Positions 1 through 8,407 of a stretch of 16,642 nt of DNA are shown in pieces (the first letter of the stretch is position 1; each line of letters opens with the position of its first letter). The notes under the pieces are model-generated. The model saw only the letters and a list, made by a program, of their open reading frames with translations. It was not told where the DNA came from and ran no database searches. Both the position numbers and the translations under genes were made by a program. Source of the DNA: a bacterium (GTDB taxonomy: Bacteria; Chloroflexota; Dormibacteria; UBA8260; Bog-877); contig JAJYWM010000127.1 in NCBI GenBank assembly GCA_021791455.1, positions 1 to 16,642 of the forward strand, written 5' to 3'.

Positions 1-68
1 TCATCACCGACCTTTACATTCGGCTGCTTCAGTACGGGGTCATCCACGATCCCCATCTCGGCTTCTGA
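1..68 (+). CDS. C-terminal end of an upstream gene (unidentified)
   Basis: A reading frame open from the window edge (codons in phase with base 3) ends at TGA 66-68 and encodes about 21 residues ending in HDPHLGF. The stop lies 11 bases before the ATG of the succinate dehydrogenase fusion, and its last base begins the AGGGGAG ribosome binding site of that gene. Such spacing is typical inside an operon. A membrane-anchor (cytochrome b) subunit of the same complex would be the expected neighbour, but the visible tail is too short to recognise. All three forward frames are open over this stretch, so the choice of frame rests on the stop position and spacing alone. Confidence 0.4.
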   Translation, partial: ITDLYIRLLQYGVIHDPHLGF

Positions 69-79
69 GGGGAGAGCAG

Positions 80-2686
80 ATGACCATAGAGGCGAGCTAC
101 GACGTCTTGGTGCTGGGGGCCGGCGGGGCCGGCATGCGGGCGGCGATCGCGGCCGCCGAACAGGGGTGCACGGTGGGGGTGGTGTGCAAGTCGCTGCTCG
201 GCAAGGCGCACACCGTGATGGCGGAGGGGGGGATCGCCGCCGCGCTGGGCAACCTGGACGAGCAGGATTCCTGGGAGGTGCACTTCGGGGACACCATGCG
301 GGGCGGCGCCATGGTCAACAACTGGCGGATGGTGGAGCTCTATGCCCACGAGGTGATCGACCGGGTTATCGAGCTCGAGCAGTGGGGCGGGGTCTTCGAC
401 CGCACCAAGCAGGGGAGGATCAGCCAGCGGGCCTTCGGAGCCCATTCCTGGCGCCGCCTCGCCCACATCGGCGATCGCACCGGTCTGGAGCTCATCCGGA
501 CCTGTCAGGACCGGATGGTCCACACCGAGGGCGTCACGGTGCACATGGAAACCACCCTGACCAGGCTGCTCAAGGACCAGGACCGGGTGGCCGGGGGAGT
601 GGGCTACCAGCGCACGACCGGTGAGCCGGTGGTGATCCGGGCCAAGGCGGTGGTGCTGGCGACCGGCGGGTGGGGACGCATGTTCCGGATCACCTCGAAC
701 TCGTGGGAGGGCACCGGGGATGGCGCGGCCATGGCCTACGAGGCCGGAGCCGAGCTCAAGGACATGGAGTTCGTCCAGTTCCATCCCACCGGCATGGTCT
801 GGCCGCCAGGGGCCAGGGGCATCCTGGTGACCGAGGCGGTGCGCGGCGAGGGCGGGATCCTGCGCAACAGCGTGGGGGAGCGCTTCATGGCGCGCTACGA
901 CCCCGTCAAGAAGGATTTGTCGTCTCGGGATGTGGTCGCCCGCTCCATCTTCAAGGAGGTGCAGGCCGGCCGCGGGTCGCCGCACGGGGGGGCGTTTTTG
1001 GACGTAACCCATCTGGGCGCCGAGGCCATCCACCGTCGGCTGCCGTCGATGTACGAGCAGTTCCACAGCCTGGCGGGAGTTGATATCACGAAGGAGCCGA
1101 TGGAGGTGGCGCCCACCATCCACTACACCATGGGCGGCATCAACGTGGTCGCGGAGACTGCGGCCACCACCGTGCCGGGCCTCTACGCCGCCGGCGAGTG
1201 CGCGGCCGGGCTGCACGGCGCCAACCGCTTGGGGGGCAACTCCCTGGGCGACATCCTGGTCTTCGGCCGCCGGGCGGGCGAGTCGGCGGCGGAGTTCGCC
1301 AAGCAGCATGACGTACTGCCGCGGATCAGCCAGGCGGAGGTGGAGGAGGAGCAGGCGCTCCTGATGCGGCCCCTGGCGGGCGGCAAGGGCGAGGACCCCT
1401 TCAAGCTGCACCGCGAGCTTCAGGACGTGATGCAGTCCGGGGCGGCGATCGCGCGCACCGAGCAGTCTCTCACCGAGGCGCTGGAGCAGATCCTGGAGCT
1501 GAAGGAGCGTGCCCAGCACATCCGGATCCCCGGGACACCTGCCTACAATCCCGGTTTCAGCGGCGCCCGCGACGACATCTTCATGCTCACGGTGAGTGAG
1601 GCCATCGTGCGCTCGGCGCTGGAGCGGCGTGAGAGCCGTGGCTCTCAGTGGCGGCTGGACTACCTCGAGCGCGACCCCGAGCTGGGCAAGGTGAACTTCA
1701 TCGTCCGGCTTGGTGAGGGAGGCCGGATGGAGGTCGGTCGGGCAGCGATCCCACCCATGCCCGAGGCGCTGCGCAAGCTGACCGAGGGGGAGACCCGGGT
1801 GGCGGCAACGGCGGTGGCCGACCTGGCCGAGGCCAAGCTCAGGGCCAAGCGCAAAGGCCCCGAGCCGAAGGTCGAGGCCTCACCGGAGGACGAGCACCCC
1901 AAGACCCTTAGGATCACCTACGACGACGGCCTCACCGACCGCGAGGTGCAGATGCGGGTCTGGCGGGGCAACGCTGAGGGGGGCGCCTTCGAGCAGTTCT
2001 CGGTGCCCCAGGTGCAGGGGATGGTGGTCCTGGATGCGGTGCACTGGATCCAGGCCAATGGGACCGGGGATCTGGCGGCCCGGTGGAACTGCAAGGCGGG
2101 CAAGTGTGGCTCCTGCAGCGCCGAGATCAACGGGCGGCCAGCCCTGATGTGCAAGACCCGGGTGGACGACGTCCTGGCTCAGGCCAGCGAGATCGTGGTC
2201 CAGCCGATGCGGGTCTTTCCCAAGGTGGAGGATCTGGTCACGGACGTGAGCTGGAACTACGAGGTCAATCGCCGCATCCAGCCGTTCACGCCGGCCGCCG
2301 GTGAGAAGGCCCCCTTCGTGATCTATCAGCACGACATCGAGCGCGTGATCGAGCACCGGCGCTGCATCGAGTGCTTCCTGTGCCAGGATGTCTGCCACGT
2401 CATGCGCGAACACGACGGTCAGCCTCGCTTCTTCGGTCCCCGGTTCATGGTGCGCATGGCCTCGTTGGAGATGCACCCCAAGGACGTCGCGGACCGCGTG
2501 CCGCAGCTGTATGGGGAGGCCGGAGTCGCGATGTGCAACATCACCAAGTGCTGCACCGAGGTCTGTCCGGAGCACATCGCGATCACCGACAACGCCATCA
2601 TCCCCATGAAGGAGCGGGTGGCCGACCGCCACTACGACCCGATCCGGGGCATCCTCTACCGCTTGCGCCCGCCGCAGCAGGGCTGA
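80..2686 (+). CDS. Fused succinate dehydrogenase/fumarate reductase flavoprotein and iron-sulfur subunits
   Basis: This 868-residue protein carries both catalytic subunits of succinate dehydrogenase/fumarate reductase, which interconverts succinate and fumarate at the cytoplasmic membrane in exchange with quinone. Residues 1-585 are a complete flavoprotein. They show the FAD-binding GAGGAG at 13-18, His44 in AHTVMAEGG (the usual covalent FAD attachment site), HPTG at 235-238, Arg255 in EAVRGEGG, HYTMGG at 348-353 and ANRLGGNSLGD near 381-391. After a charged linker (about 585-608), residues 609-860 form the iron-sulfur subunit. Its [2Fe-2S] cysteines are 671, 676, 679 and 691. Cys762, 765, 768 and 772, then Cys819, 825 and 829 match in spacing the [4Fe-4S] and [3Fe-4S] ligands of SdhB/FrdB. 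These subunits are normally separate proteins. No stop or frameshift separates the halves, so the fusion looks genuine. ATG 80 has an AGGGGAG site five bases upstream. Direction of catalysis cannot be told from sequence. No membrane anchor is visible, so it must lie upstream or be absent. Confidence 0.93.
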   Translation: MTIEASYDVLVLGAGGAGMRAAIAAAEQGCTVGVVCKSLLGKAHTVMAEGGIAAALGNLDEQDSWEVHFGDTMRGGAMVNNWRMVELYAHEVIDRVIELEQWGGVFDRTKQGRISQRAFGAHSWRRLAHIGDRTGLELIRTCQDRMVHTEGVTVHMETTLTRLLKDQDRVAGGVGYQRTTGEPVVIRAKAVVLATGGWGRMFRITSNSWEGTGDGAAMAYEAGAELKDMEFVQFHPTGMVWPPGARGILVTEAVRGEGGILRNSVGERFMARYDPVKKDLSSRDVVARSIFKEVQAGRGSPHGGAFLDVTHLGAEAIHRRLPSMYEQFHSLAGVDITKEPMEVAPTIHYTMGGINVVAETAATTVPGLYAAGECAAGLHGANRLGGNSLGDILVFGRRAGESAAEFAKQHDVLPRISQAEVEEEQALLMRPLAGGKGEDPFKLHRELQDVMQSGAAIARTEQSLTEALEQILELKERAQHIRIPGTPAYNPGFSGARDDIFMLTVSEAIVRSALERRESRGSQWRLDYLERDPELGKVNFIVRLGEGGRMEVGRAAIPPMPEALRKLTEGETRVAATAVADLAEAKLRAKRKGPEPKVEASPEDEHPKTLRITYDDGLTDREVQMRVWRGNAEGGAFEQFSVPQVQGMVVLDAVHWIQANGTGDLAARWNCKAGKCGSCSAEINGRPALMCKTRVDDVLAQASEIVVQPMRVFPKVEDLVTDVSWNYEVNRRIQPFTPAAGEKAPFVIYQHDIERVIEHRRCIECFLCQDVCHVMREHDGQPRFFGPRFMVRMASLEMHPKDVADRVPQLYGEAGVAMCNITKCCTEVCPEHIAITDNAIIPMKERVADRHYDPIRGILYRLRPPQQG

Positions 2687-2711
2687 CCGGGGCCGAGGTC
2701 CCCGGTCAGCC
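2681..2711. terminator. Bidirectional hairpin shared by sdh fusion and usp
   Basis: A perfect 12-bp inverted repeat (2681-2692 and 2700-2711) with a 7-base loop lies between two convergent genes. The TGA of the Sdh fusion (2684-2686) and the reverse-strand TGA of the stress protein gene (2706-2708) sit at mirror positions within the two arms. There is no T-run, so it would have to act as an intrinsic-like GC hairpin or as an mRNA 3'-end stabiliser. The symmetry makes it usable in both directions. Confidence 0.7.
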
Positions 2712-3137
2712 CTCCCGGCTCTCGTTGCGGATGATCACGATCGGCACGGGGGAATGATGGCTGGCCTCCTGACTCACCGAGCCCAGTAGGAGCGCCTTGA
2801 AATCACCCAACCCGCGGGATCCCACCACCAACAGGTCGGCCCCCTTGGCTCGCTCCACCAGGATCCGTGCCGGCTGCCCGTCGTAGACGCCCTGGAGCAC
2901 CTCAAGGTCAGGGCCGCACTCGGCCACGACCGCCCGGGCCGCCTCCAATGCCTGGGCAGCGGACCTCTCCATGGCCTCGACGACCTCGTCTGTGGCCACC
3001 TCCAGGGCGGCTGCGGGGATGGTCCAAGCCGCCACCAGCTCCAACTGGTCCCCGCGCAGCCTTGCCTCATTGCAGGCCCACCGCACCGCAGCCAAGGAGT
3101 GTGCGGATCCATCCACGCCCACCACGATTCGAGGCAT
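2706..3137 (-). CDS. Universal stress protein, UspA family (ATP-binding type)
   Basis: The 143-residue protein has the single-domain length of the family. It begins PRIVVGVDGSAHS, with the conserved Asp9 of the nucleotide pocket. Near the C-terminus is the ATP-binding pattern G-x2-G-x9-G-S at Gly106, Gly109, Gly119 and Ser120, followed by SPVPIVIIR, the usual last strand. Family members bind ATP, often dimerise, and support survival under energy or oxygen limitation; the exact client is unknown here. The ATG at 3137 is preceded by a strong AAGGAGAGG site. It converges with the Sdh fusion, and they share one hairpin. Such proteins often lie near fermentative genes, which fits the phosphoketolase operon a few kilobases away. 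Confidence 0.9.
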   Translation of the reverse strand: MPRIVVGVDGSAHSLAAVRWACNEARLRGDQLELVAAWTIPAAALEVATDEVVEAMERSAAQALEAARAVVAECGPDLEVLQGVYDGQPARILVERAKGADLLVVGSRGLGDFKALLLGSVSQEASHHSPVPIVIIRNESREG

Positions 3138-3186
3138 GCCCTCTCCTTAAATGAGTTGTCCTACCACGGCTGGGCGGATGGCCGAC

Positions 3187-3229
3187 TGCTCCCCGCGCAC
3201 CCGCGGCTCACGATTGCTCCCCGATTCTA
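3187..3229 (-). promoter_or_regulatory. Possible promoter and repeat element upstream of usp
   Basis: On the reverse strand, TAGAAT (3229-3224) matches five of six bases of a sigma-70-type -10 box and would start transcription about 80 bases before the usp ATG. No convincing -35 hexamer lies 16-18 bases upstream. Two identical 9-base direct repeats, TGCTCCCCG on the plus strand (3187-3195 and 3215-3223), lie 28 bases apart in or just downstream of this element and could bind a regulator. This is pattern matching only. Confidence 0.25.
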
Positions 3230-3312
3230 GTCTGCGCGTGGCCGCTCAGTTTGGTGATCTGGAGCCTGAGCCGCGGCGTTCGTCCCGCTCCGGTGTCCGC
3301 CCTTGGCTCGGT

Positions 3313-4695
3313 TCAGACCAGCTGGCGGGCCGACTTGCCGATCCCCTCCGACGCCATGGGGTGCTGGTCGGAGAAACGCGCCAGCTGGTGGGCGGTCAGG
3401 CCGGCGGCGACCGATGTCCCGATCTCCCCGATGAGGTTGGCGGCATCGATTCCGACCACCCAGCCGCCCAGCAGGCGCAAGCTCTGGGGCGCGAAGAAGA
3501 GCCTGATCTCGCCGCCTGTGTCATCCATGATCTGAGCCCGGCTGTCCTCGGTGAAGGAGTATGCGCTCTCCACCAATGGGACCCCTGCCGCCGCCGCTCG
3601 GGCCGGGAGCAGACCGACGTAGGCGGCTTCGGGCATGGTGAAGATTGTGGTGGGGACAGCGTCGGGGTCAAAGGAGTCGCTGGCATGGTTGCCGTTCAAA
3701 ATGGACGTTGAAGCGGTCAGCGACTGCCTCACGGCCGAGTGGAAGAGCATGGAGAGGCCGTTGACGTCGCCGGTCGCATACACATGCGGCAGATTGGTCT
3801 GCAGAGCCGGATTGACCAGAGGCCGCCCGCTCGCAACTGTGATGCCGGCCTCACTCAAGCCGTCGGGAAGGACCGGGTGGCGGCCCACCGCCAGCAGCAC
3901 CTGATCCGCGGTCGATGTGGCGGGGCCGTCGGTGGTCGAGTACGACACCACCAGCCCGGCCGCGGAGCGGTCGATGCGAGCGACGCGGGCTCCGAGCCGG
4001 ATCACTATCCCGGGGTCGAGCAGCGAGGCCAGGAGCTGGGCGAACCGTGGATCCATTCCCGGGAGGATCTGATCCGTCATCTCCAGCACCTCGACGCTGA
4101 CCCCGAAGGTGTGGAGCATGGAGGCGACCTCCAGGCCGATGTAGCCGGCTCCCACGATAACCAGCCGCCGGGGCAGGTCCTTGAGGGTGGCATCAAGTGC
4201 GAAGAGATCGCGGCTGGTGATGCAGAGGTCCGCTCCCGGTATGGGGGGGATCGAGATGTCCGAACCGCTGGCCACGATGATCGTAGCGGCCGTAAGCCGT
4301 CGCGCCGCGCCGTCGGTGTGGACTTCCACGGTATGCGGATCGAGCAGGCTGGCGCGCCCCTTGATCAGTTGCAACTGTTCGGACGAAGCGGCCAGCTCCA
4401 GGTCATGCTGCTGGTAGCGGAGCGTCTGCACTCGGGTCTTGTGCGCGAGAACTTGCTCATAGGAGACTTCCAGCGCGCCCGAGAGCCCCATCGCGGCTGC
4501 CCTGGTCATTCGGTGGTAGGTGGCGGCCACCTCGCGAACCGCCTTGGAGGGGACGCATCCCTCGGCCAGGCAGTTGCCGCTCAGCACCCCCTTGACGTCC
4601 ACCATGGCCACCTTGTGTCCGGCGCGGGCCAGGCGGAAGGCGGCGGGGTAGGCGCCACCGCCAGCCCCAATGGTGATTGTGTCGAACTCCCGCAT
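3313..4695 (-). CDS. Dihydrolipoamide dehydrogenase-like FAD-dependent disulfide oxidoreductase
   Basis: The 460-residue protein has the full architecture of class I pyridine-nucleotide disulfide oxidoreductases. It has an N-terminal FAD motif GAGGGA (10-15), a redox-active disulfide in GNCLAEGCVPSK (Cys42 and Cys47), an NAD(P)-binding motif GAGYIGLE (182-189), an ATGDVNG flavin segment, and a C-terminal dimerisation domain ending HPMASE. His445 and Glu450 there are the catalytic pair of dihydrolipoamide dehydrogenase. Lipoamide or a related disulfide is the likely substrate; mercuric reductase-like or low-molecular-weight thiol reductases cannot be excluded. No 2-oxoacid dehydrogenase partner is in the window, so it may serve enzymes encoded elsewhere. 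The ATG at 4695 follows GGAGGGG by five bases; the frame stays open further upstream, but that part lacks family similarity. It probably forms its own transcript, 160 bases after the ackA stop. Confidence 0.85.
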   Translation of the reverse strand: MREFDTITIGAGGGAYPAAFRLARAGHKVAMVDVKGVLSGNCLAEGCVPSKAVREVAATYHRMTRAAAMGLSGALEVSYEQVLAHKTRVQTLRYQQHDLELAASSEQLQLIKGRASLLDPHTVEVHTDGAARRLTAATIIVASGSDISIPPIPGADLCITSRDLFALDATLKDLPRRLVIVGAGYIGLEVASMLHTFGVSVEVLEMTDQILPGMDPRFAQLLASLLDPGIVIRLGARVARIDRSAAGLVVSYSTTDGPATSTADQVLLAVGRHPVLPDGLSEAGITVASGRPLVNPALQTNLPHVYATGDVNGLSMLFHSAVRQSLTASTSILNGNHASDSFDPDAVPTTIFTMPEAAYVGLLPARAAAAGVPLVESAYSFTEDSRAQIMDDTGGEIRLFFAPQSLRLLGGWVVGIDAANLIGEIGTSVAAGLTAHQLARFSDQHPMASEGIGKSARQLV

Positions 4696-4830
4696 GGGTT
4701 CCCCTCCACCGCACTGTCGCGTCACCAGCTCCGTTCCCAGCCTACGCCGACTCTTCCCATCGCTCCTATCCCAGGTTCGTCGCCTCGGCAGCACCGGGCG
4801 CCCGCACGGCGCCGTTCCCAATCGCGGCCA

Positions 4831-4867
4831 CTTACGGCCTGCGGGCTTGCCCTGCTCAGGCCGTAAG
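4831..4867 (-). terminator. Hairpin at the end of ackA
   Basis: A perfect 11-bp inverted repeat (4831-4841 and 4857-4867) with a 15-base loop, which itself contains a small GGGC/GCCC pairing, covers the last codons and stop of ackA (TGA 4858-4856). There is no clear U-tract. It probably ends the xfp-ackA transcript and protects its 3' end. It uses the same design as the sdh/usp hairpin, with the stop codon at or in the stem. Confidence 0.6.
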
Positions 4868-5956
4868 CAGCTGGCGGACTTCGAAGGCGATCTGAAGGTC
4901 CTCTCTGGCCGCGAGGACCAGGATCGCGACCGAGCTGCCACGGCTCTCCAGATGACGGTCGCCGACGTCATGTACGTTGCTTTCCCGATCCAAGCTGAGC
5001 CCCAAAAACCCAAGCCCAGAGACGGCGAGCTCGCGAACGGCGGACGATCCCTCTCCCACCCCCCCGGTGAACACCAGAGCGTGCAGCCCCCCCAGGGACG
5101 AGGTCATGGAAACGATCGCCTGACGCAGCCGGTGGATGTACACCTCCAGCGCCAGGGCCGCGTCTGGCATAGACCCGGCCGCCTCGACGACCCCCTTCAT
5201 GTCTGCGGTTCCGGCCAGGCCGAGCAGGCCCGACTCCTGCTCGAGGGCATCCCCAATCTCCTTGGGGCTCAGCCCTTGCTCCCGCTCCAGCCAGATGAGC
5301 AGCCCAGGGTCGACTGTGCCTGACCTGGTGGCCATCACCAGCCCCTCGAGCGGGGTGAACCCCATTGTGGTGTCCACCGAGTGGCCCCGGCTCACCGCCG
5401 CCGCCGAGGCGCCTGCACCCAGATGACAGATGACCAGTTGCAATTGATCGGCGGACGTCCCCATGAGCTCAGCGGCCCGACGCGTGGCATAGGCGTAGGA
5501 GAGCCCGTGGAATCCGTAGCGGCGCAGGCCCCATCTCTTACGCCAGCTCTGGGGCAGGGCGTAGGTCGCGGCCGCGGGTGGCAGGTCCGCGTGAAAGGCC
5601 GTGTCGAAGCAGGCCACCTGCGGCAAGTTGGGAAAGGCGGCCTGGGCGGCGTGTATCCCGGCCATGGCACCGGGCAGGTGGAGAGGATCGAGGCCGCTCA
5701 GGCGCTCCAACCCCGCCATCACCACAGGGTCGATCACGGTGGCTTGGATGAAGTCGGGTCCGCCATGCACCACCCGGTGCCCCACGGCTTCGACGGGGCC
5801 CAGGGCGGTCATGGCGGCGGCCAGGGCCGCAGGGGGGTGGTCCTGCGGTCTGCCCTCCAGATTGCGGCTGGCCGCGAGCTGGCCCTGACCATCGAGCACG
5901 CTCAGCTTGAGGCTGCTGGACCCGGCGTTGACGATCATTACCCTCGCCTCTTCCAT
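4856..5956 (-). CDS. ackA: Acetate kinase
   Basis: Acetate kinase converts acetyl phosphate and ADP to acetate and ATP in the cytoplasm. The 366-residue protein shows the ASKHA-fold signatures in order: VNAGSSSLK (9-17, Asn10), GHRVVHGG (59-66, Arg61), FDTAFH (117-122, Asp118), YGFHGLS (147-153, His150), HLGAGAS (178-184), TPLEGLVMATRSGTVDPG (201-218, Arg211) and FTGGVGE. The C-terminal LAAREDLQIA fits the conserved acidic residue region. Most acetate kinases are about 400 residues, so this is a compact form, but all expected active-site residues are visible. Its ATG at 5956 lies one base after the phosphoketolase stop (TGA G ATG), which indicates translational coupling. An alternative in-frame ATG six codons later has a good GAGGCGAGG site just before it, giving MIVNAGSSS as the N-terminus. 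The phosphoketolase in front supplies its substrate. Confidence 0.93.
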   Translation of the reverse strand: MEEARVMIVNAGSSSLKLSVLDGQGQLAASRNLEGRPQDHPPAALAAAMTALGPVEAVGHRVVHGGPDFIQATVIDPVVMAGLERLSGLDPLHLPGAMAGIHAAQAAFPNLPQVACFDTAFHADLPPAAATYALPQSWRKRWGLRRYGFHGLSYAYATRRAAELMGTSADQLQLVICHLGAGASAAAVSRGHSVDTTMGFTPLEGLVMATRSGTVDPGLLIWLEREQGLSPKEIGDALEQESGLLGLAGTADMKGVVEAAGSMPDAALALEVYIHRLRQAIVSMTSSLGGLHALVFTGGVGEGSSAVRELAVSGLGFLGLSLDRESNVHDVGDRHLESRGSSVAILVLAAREDLQIAFEVRQLLTA

Positions 5957-5957
5957 C

Positions 5958-8318
5958 TCAGGCCGACCAGACCCACTCCCGGACCTCGGGAAGGTCCTCC
6001 CCGTGCTCGGTGATGTAGCGCCGGTGCTCGACCAGTTTGTCCCGGAGCCATTGCTTCACATAGGCCGCCTGCGCCGCCAGTGCCGGCACCCGGTCGGCGA
6101 CATCGGCGACCAGGTGGAAGCGGTCGAGGTCGTTGGATACCGCCATGTCGAAGGGGGTGGTGACGCTGCCCTCCTCCTTGTAGCCGCGCACGTGGATGTT
6201 GCGGTGGTTGGTGCGGCGGTAGGTGAGCCGGTGAATGAGCCAGGGATACCCGTGGAAGGCGAAGATGACCGGCCTGTCCCTGGTGAACAGCTCGTCAAAG
6301 TCCTGGTCGCTGAGGCCGTGGGGATGCTCGCTCTGCGGCTGCAGCACCATCAGGTCGACCACGTTCACCACCCGCACTCTGAGCTCTGGGAAGCGCTGGC
6401 GGAGAATGTCGACCGCGGCCATGGTCTCCAGCGTCGGGACATCGCCGGCGCACGCCATCACCACATCCGGGTCGGTTCCGGCATCCGTGCTGGCCCACTC
6501 CCAGATCCCGATCCCGGAGGTGCAGTGACGGATCGCCGACTCCATGTCCAGCCAGACGGGGGCCGCCTGCTTGTCGGCGACGATGGCGTTCACGTAGTTC
6601 TCCGAGCGCAGGCAGTGGTCGGTCACTGAGAGCAGGCAGTTCGCATCCGGAGGGAGATAGACGCGCACCACGGTTGCCTTTTTGTTCGTCATCACGTCCA
6701 GGAAGCCGGGGTCCTGATGGGTGAACCCGTTGTGGTCCTGGCGCCAGACGTGGGAGGTGAGCAGGTAGTTGAGGGAGGCGATCGGTCGCCGCCAGGGAAT
6801 CCCGTTGCACTTGCTGATCCACTTGGCGTGCTGGTTGAACATCGAGTCCACCACGTGGGCGAACGCCTCATAGGTGTTGAACAGCCCGTGGCGCCCGGTG
6901 AGCAGGTAGCCCTCGAGCCAGCCCTGACACAGGTGCTCGCTGAGCACATCCATGATCCTGCCCTCGGGCGAGAGGTACTCGTCGGTGGGGAGCGACTCGC
7001 CGACGAAGGTCTGGTCGCTGGCTTCGTAGAGATGGCTGAGGCGGTTGGACGCCGTCTCGTCCGGCCCGAACACCCGGAAGCGGTCGGAGTTCGCAATCAT
7101 CACATCGCGCAGATAGGCGCTCAGGACCCGGGTCGCCTCCGCGTTGACGGCGCCGGGGGCGGGCACCTCCACGGCGTAGGGGGCGAAGTCGGGCAGGCGC
7201 AGGTTCCGCTTGAGGAGGCCACCGTTGGCGTGGGGATTGTCGCTCAGGCGACGGCCGGCCGCCGGCGCCAGGTCTGTGATCTGGCGGACCGGGCTGCCAT
7301 TAGCATCGAACAGCTCGGCTGCCCGGTAACTCTCAAACCAGGTTTGCAGCTGCGCGAGATGCCCAGGGTTGGTGCGAGGGTCCTCGATGGGGGTTAGGTG
7401 GCAACGCCAGGTGCCCTCAGCCGGCAAGCCGTCGACCAGCTTGGGTGCCGTCCATCCAGCCGGCGTCCGCAGCACGATCATCGGCCAGGTCCGCCGGGCG
7501 ATCCGGGTGCCGGACCTCGCCTCGGACTGGATCTGATGGATCGCCGACACCGCCCGGTCGAGAGCCTCTGCCATCGCCTGATGGACGAGGGTGGGATCGT
7601 CTCCCTCCACCAGGTAGGGATCCCAGCCGTAGCCGCGGAGCAGGCTGTCCAACTCCTCCTGAGGGATCCTGGCCAGCACCGTCGGCATGGAGATCTTGTA
7701 GCCGTTGAGGTGCAATATCGGCAGGACCGCACCATCGCGGGCGGGATTGAGGAACTTGTTCGAGTGCCAGCTCGCCGCCAGGGGCCCGGTCTCCGACTCG
7801 CCATCACTGACGACGGCGGCGGCGATGAGGTCGGGATTGTCGAAGACGGCTCCGAAGGCGTGGAGCAGGCTGTAGCCGAGCTCGCCGCCCTCATGGATCG
7901 AGCCCGGCGTCTCCGGGGCGTCATGGCTGGGGACTCCGCCGGGGAAGGAGAACTGCTTGAACAGCCGGTCCAGCCCCTTGCGGTCCAAGGAGACATCGGG
8001 GTAGACCTCGCTGTAGGTGCCGTCCAGATACGCGCCGGCGATCATCGCGTGCCCGCAGTGACCCGGGCCGGCGATGAAGATCATGTCCAGGTCATGCTTG
8101 ACGATGATCCGGTTGAGGTGCACGTAGATGAAGTTCAGCCCGGGAGCTGATCCCCAGTGTCCGAGCAGGGTGGGCTTGATTTGCTCCGGCGCCAGCGGGG
8201 ACTCCAGGAGGGCATTCTCCATCAGGTAGGTCTGGCCCAGCGCGAGGTAGTTGGCGGCTCGCCACCACGCGTTCATCGCGGCCAGTTCATCGCTGCCAAG
8301 GGGGTTGGGTTGCACCAT
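5958..8318 (-). CDS. xfp: Xylulose-5-phosphate/fructose-6-phosphate phosphoketolase
   Basis: The thiamine-diphosphate enzyme splits xylulose-5-phosphate (and usually fructose-6-phosphate) with phosphate into acetyl phosphate plus glyceraldehyde-3-phosphate (or erythrose-4-phosphate). The 786-residue length matches the family. Recognisable blocks are [13 protein letters not shown] (51-63), [11 protein letters not shown] (81-91), [27 protein letters not shown] starting at 125, and [22 protein letters not shown] starting at 171. The later ones are [40 protein letters not shown] and the C-terminal [15 protein letters not shown]. At residue 171 a serine occupies the first glycine of the usual VGDGE thiamine-diphosphate motif. 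The ATG at 8318 follows AGGAGG by nine bases; upstream in-frame residues do not resemble the family. It is the first gene of the xfp-ackA operon, which gives acetate and ATP from sugar phosphates without oxidation. Whether both substrates are used cannot be read from sequence. Confidence 0.95.
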   Translation of the reverse strand: MVQPNPLGSDELAAMNAWWRAANYLALGQTYLMENALLESPLAPEQIKPTLLGHWGSAPGLNFIYVHLNRIIVKHDLDMIFIAGPGHCGHAMIAGAYLDGTYSEVYPDVSLDRKGLDRLFKQFSFPGGVPSHDAPETPGSIHEGGELGYSLLHAFGAVFDNPDLIAAAVVSDGESETGPLAASWHSNKFLNPARDGAVLPILHLNGYKISMPTVLARIPQEELDSLLRGYGWDPYLVEGDDPTLVHQAMAEALDRAVSAIHQIQSEARSGTRIARRTWPMIVLRTPAGWTAPKLVDGLPAEGTWRCHLTPIEDPRTNPGHLAQLQTWFESYRAAELFDANGSPVRQITDLAPAAGRRLSDNPHANGGLLKRNLRLPDFAPYAVEVPAPGAVNAEATRVLSAYLRDVMIANSDRFRVFGPDETASNRLSHLYEASDQTFVGESLPTDEYLSPEGRIMDVLSEHLCQGWLEGYLLTGRHGLFNTYEAFAHVVDSMFNQHAKWISKCNGIPWRRPIASLNYLLTSHVWRQDHNGFTHQDPGFLDVMTNKKATVVRVYLPPDANCLLSVTDHCLRSENYVNAIVADKQAAPVWLDMESAIRHCTSGIGIWEWASTDAGTDPDVVMACAGDVPTLETMAAVDILRQRFPELRVRVVNVVDLMVLQPQSEHPHGLSDQDFDELFTRDRPVIFAFHGYPWLIHRLTYRRTNHRNIHVRGYKEEGSVTTPFDMAVSNDLDRFHLVADVADRVPALAAQAAYVKQWLRDKLVEHRRYITEHGEDLPEVREWVWSA

Positions 8319-8407
8319 GTCGACGGTCCTCCTGCACGTGTCCTTAGAGCTGATGAGAAGTGGCGGGGGCGGTGGGATCGGCACCTCCGGTCGAGATCGC
8401 AGCAGCG

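Noticed and set aside
29..1519. 496-residue reverse-strand frame antisense to the Sdh fusion
   Set aside because: Composition is Arg/His/Leu/Pro-rich with no family motif. The opposite strand encodes an unmistakable flavoprotein. Long antisense frames are expected in GC-rich genes.
4696..5013. N-terminal extension of the dihydrolipoamide dehydrogenase-like frame
   Set aside because: The extra residues precede a complete FAD motif, overlap ackA on the same strand and have no ribosome site. ATG 4695 has GGAGGGG.
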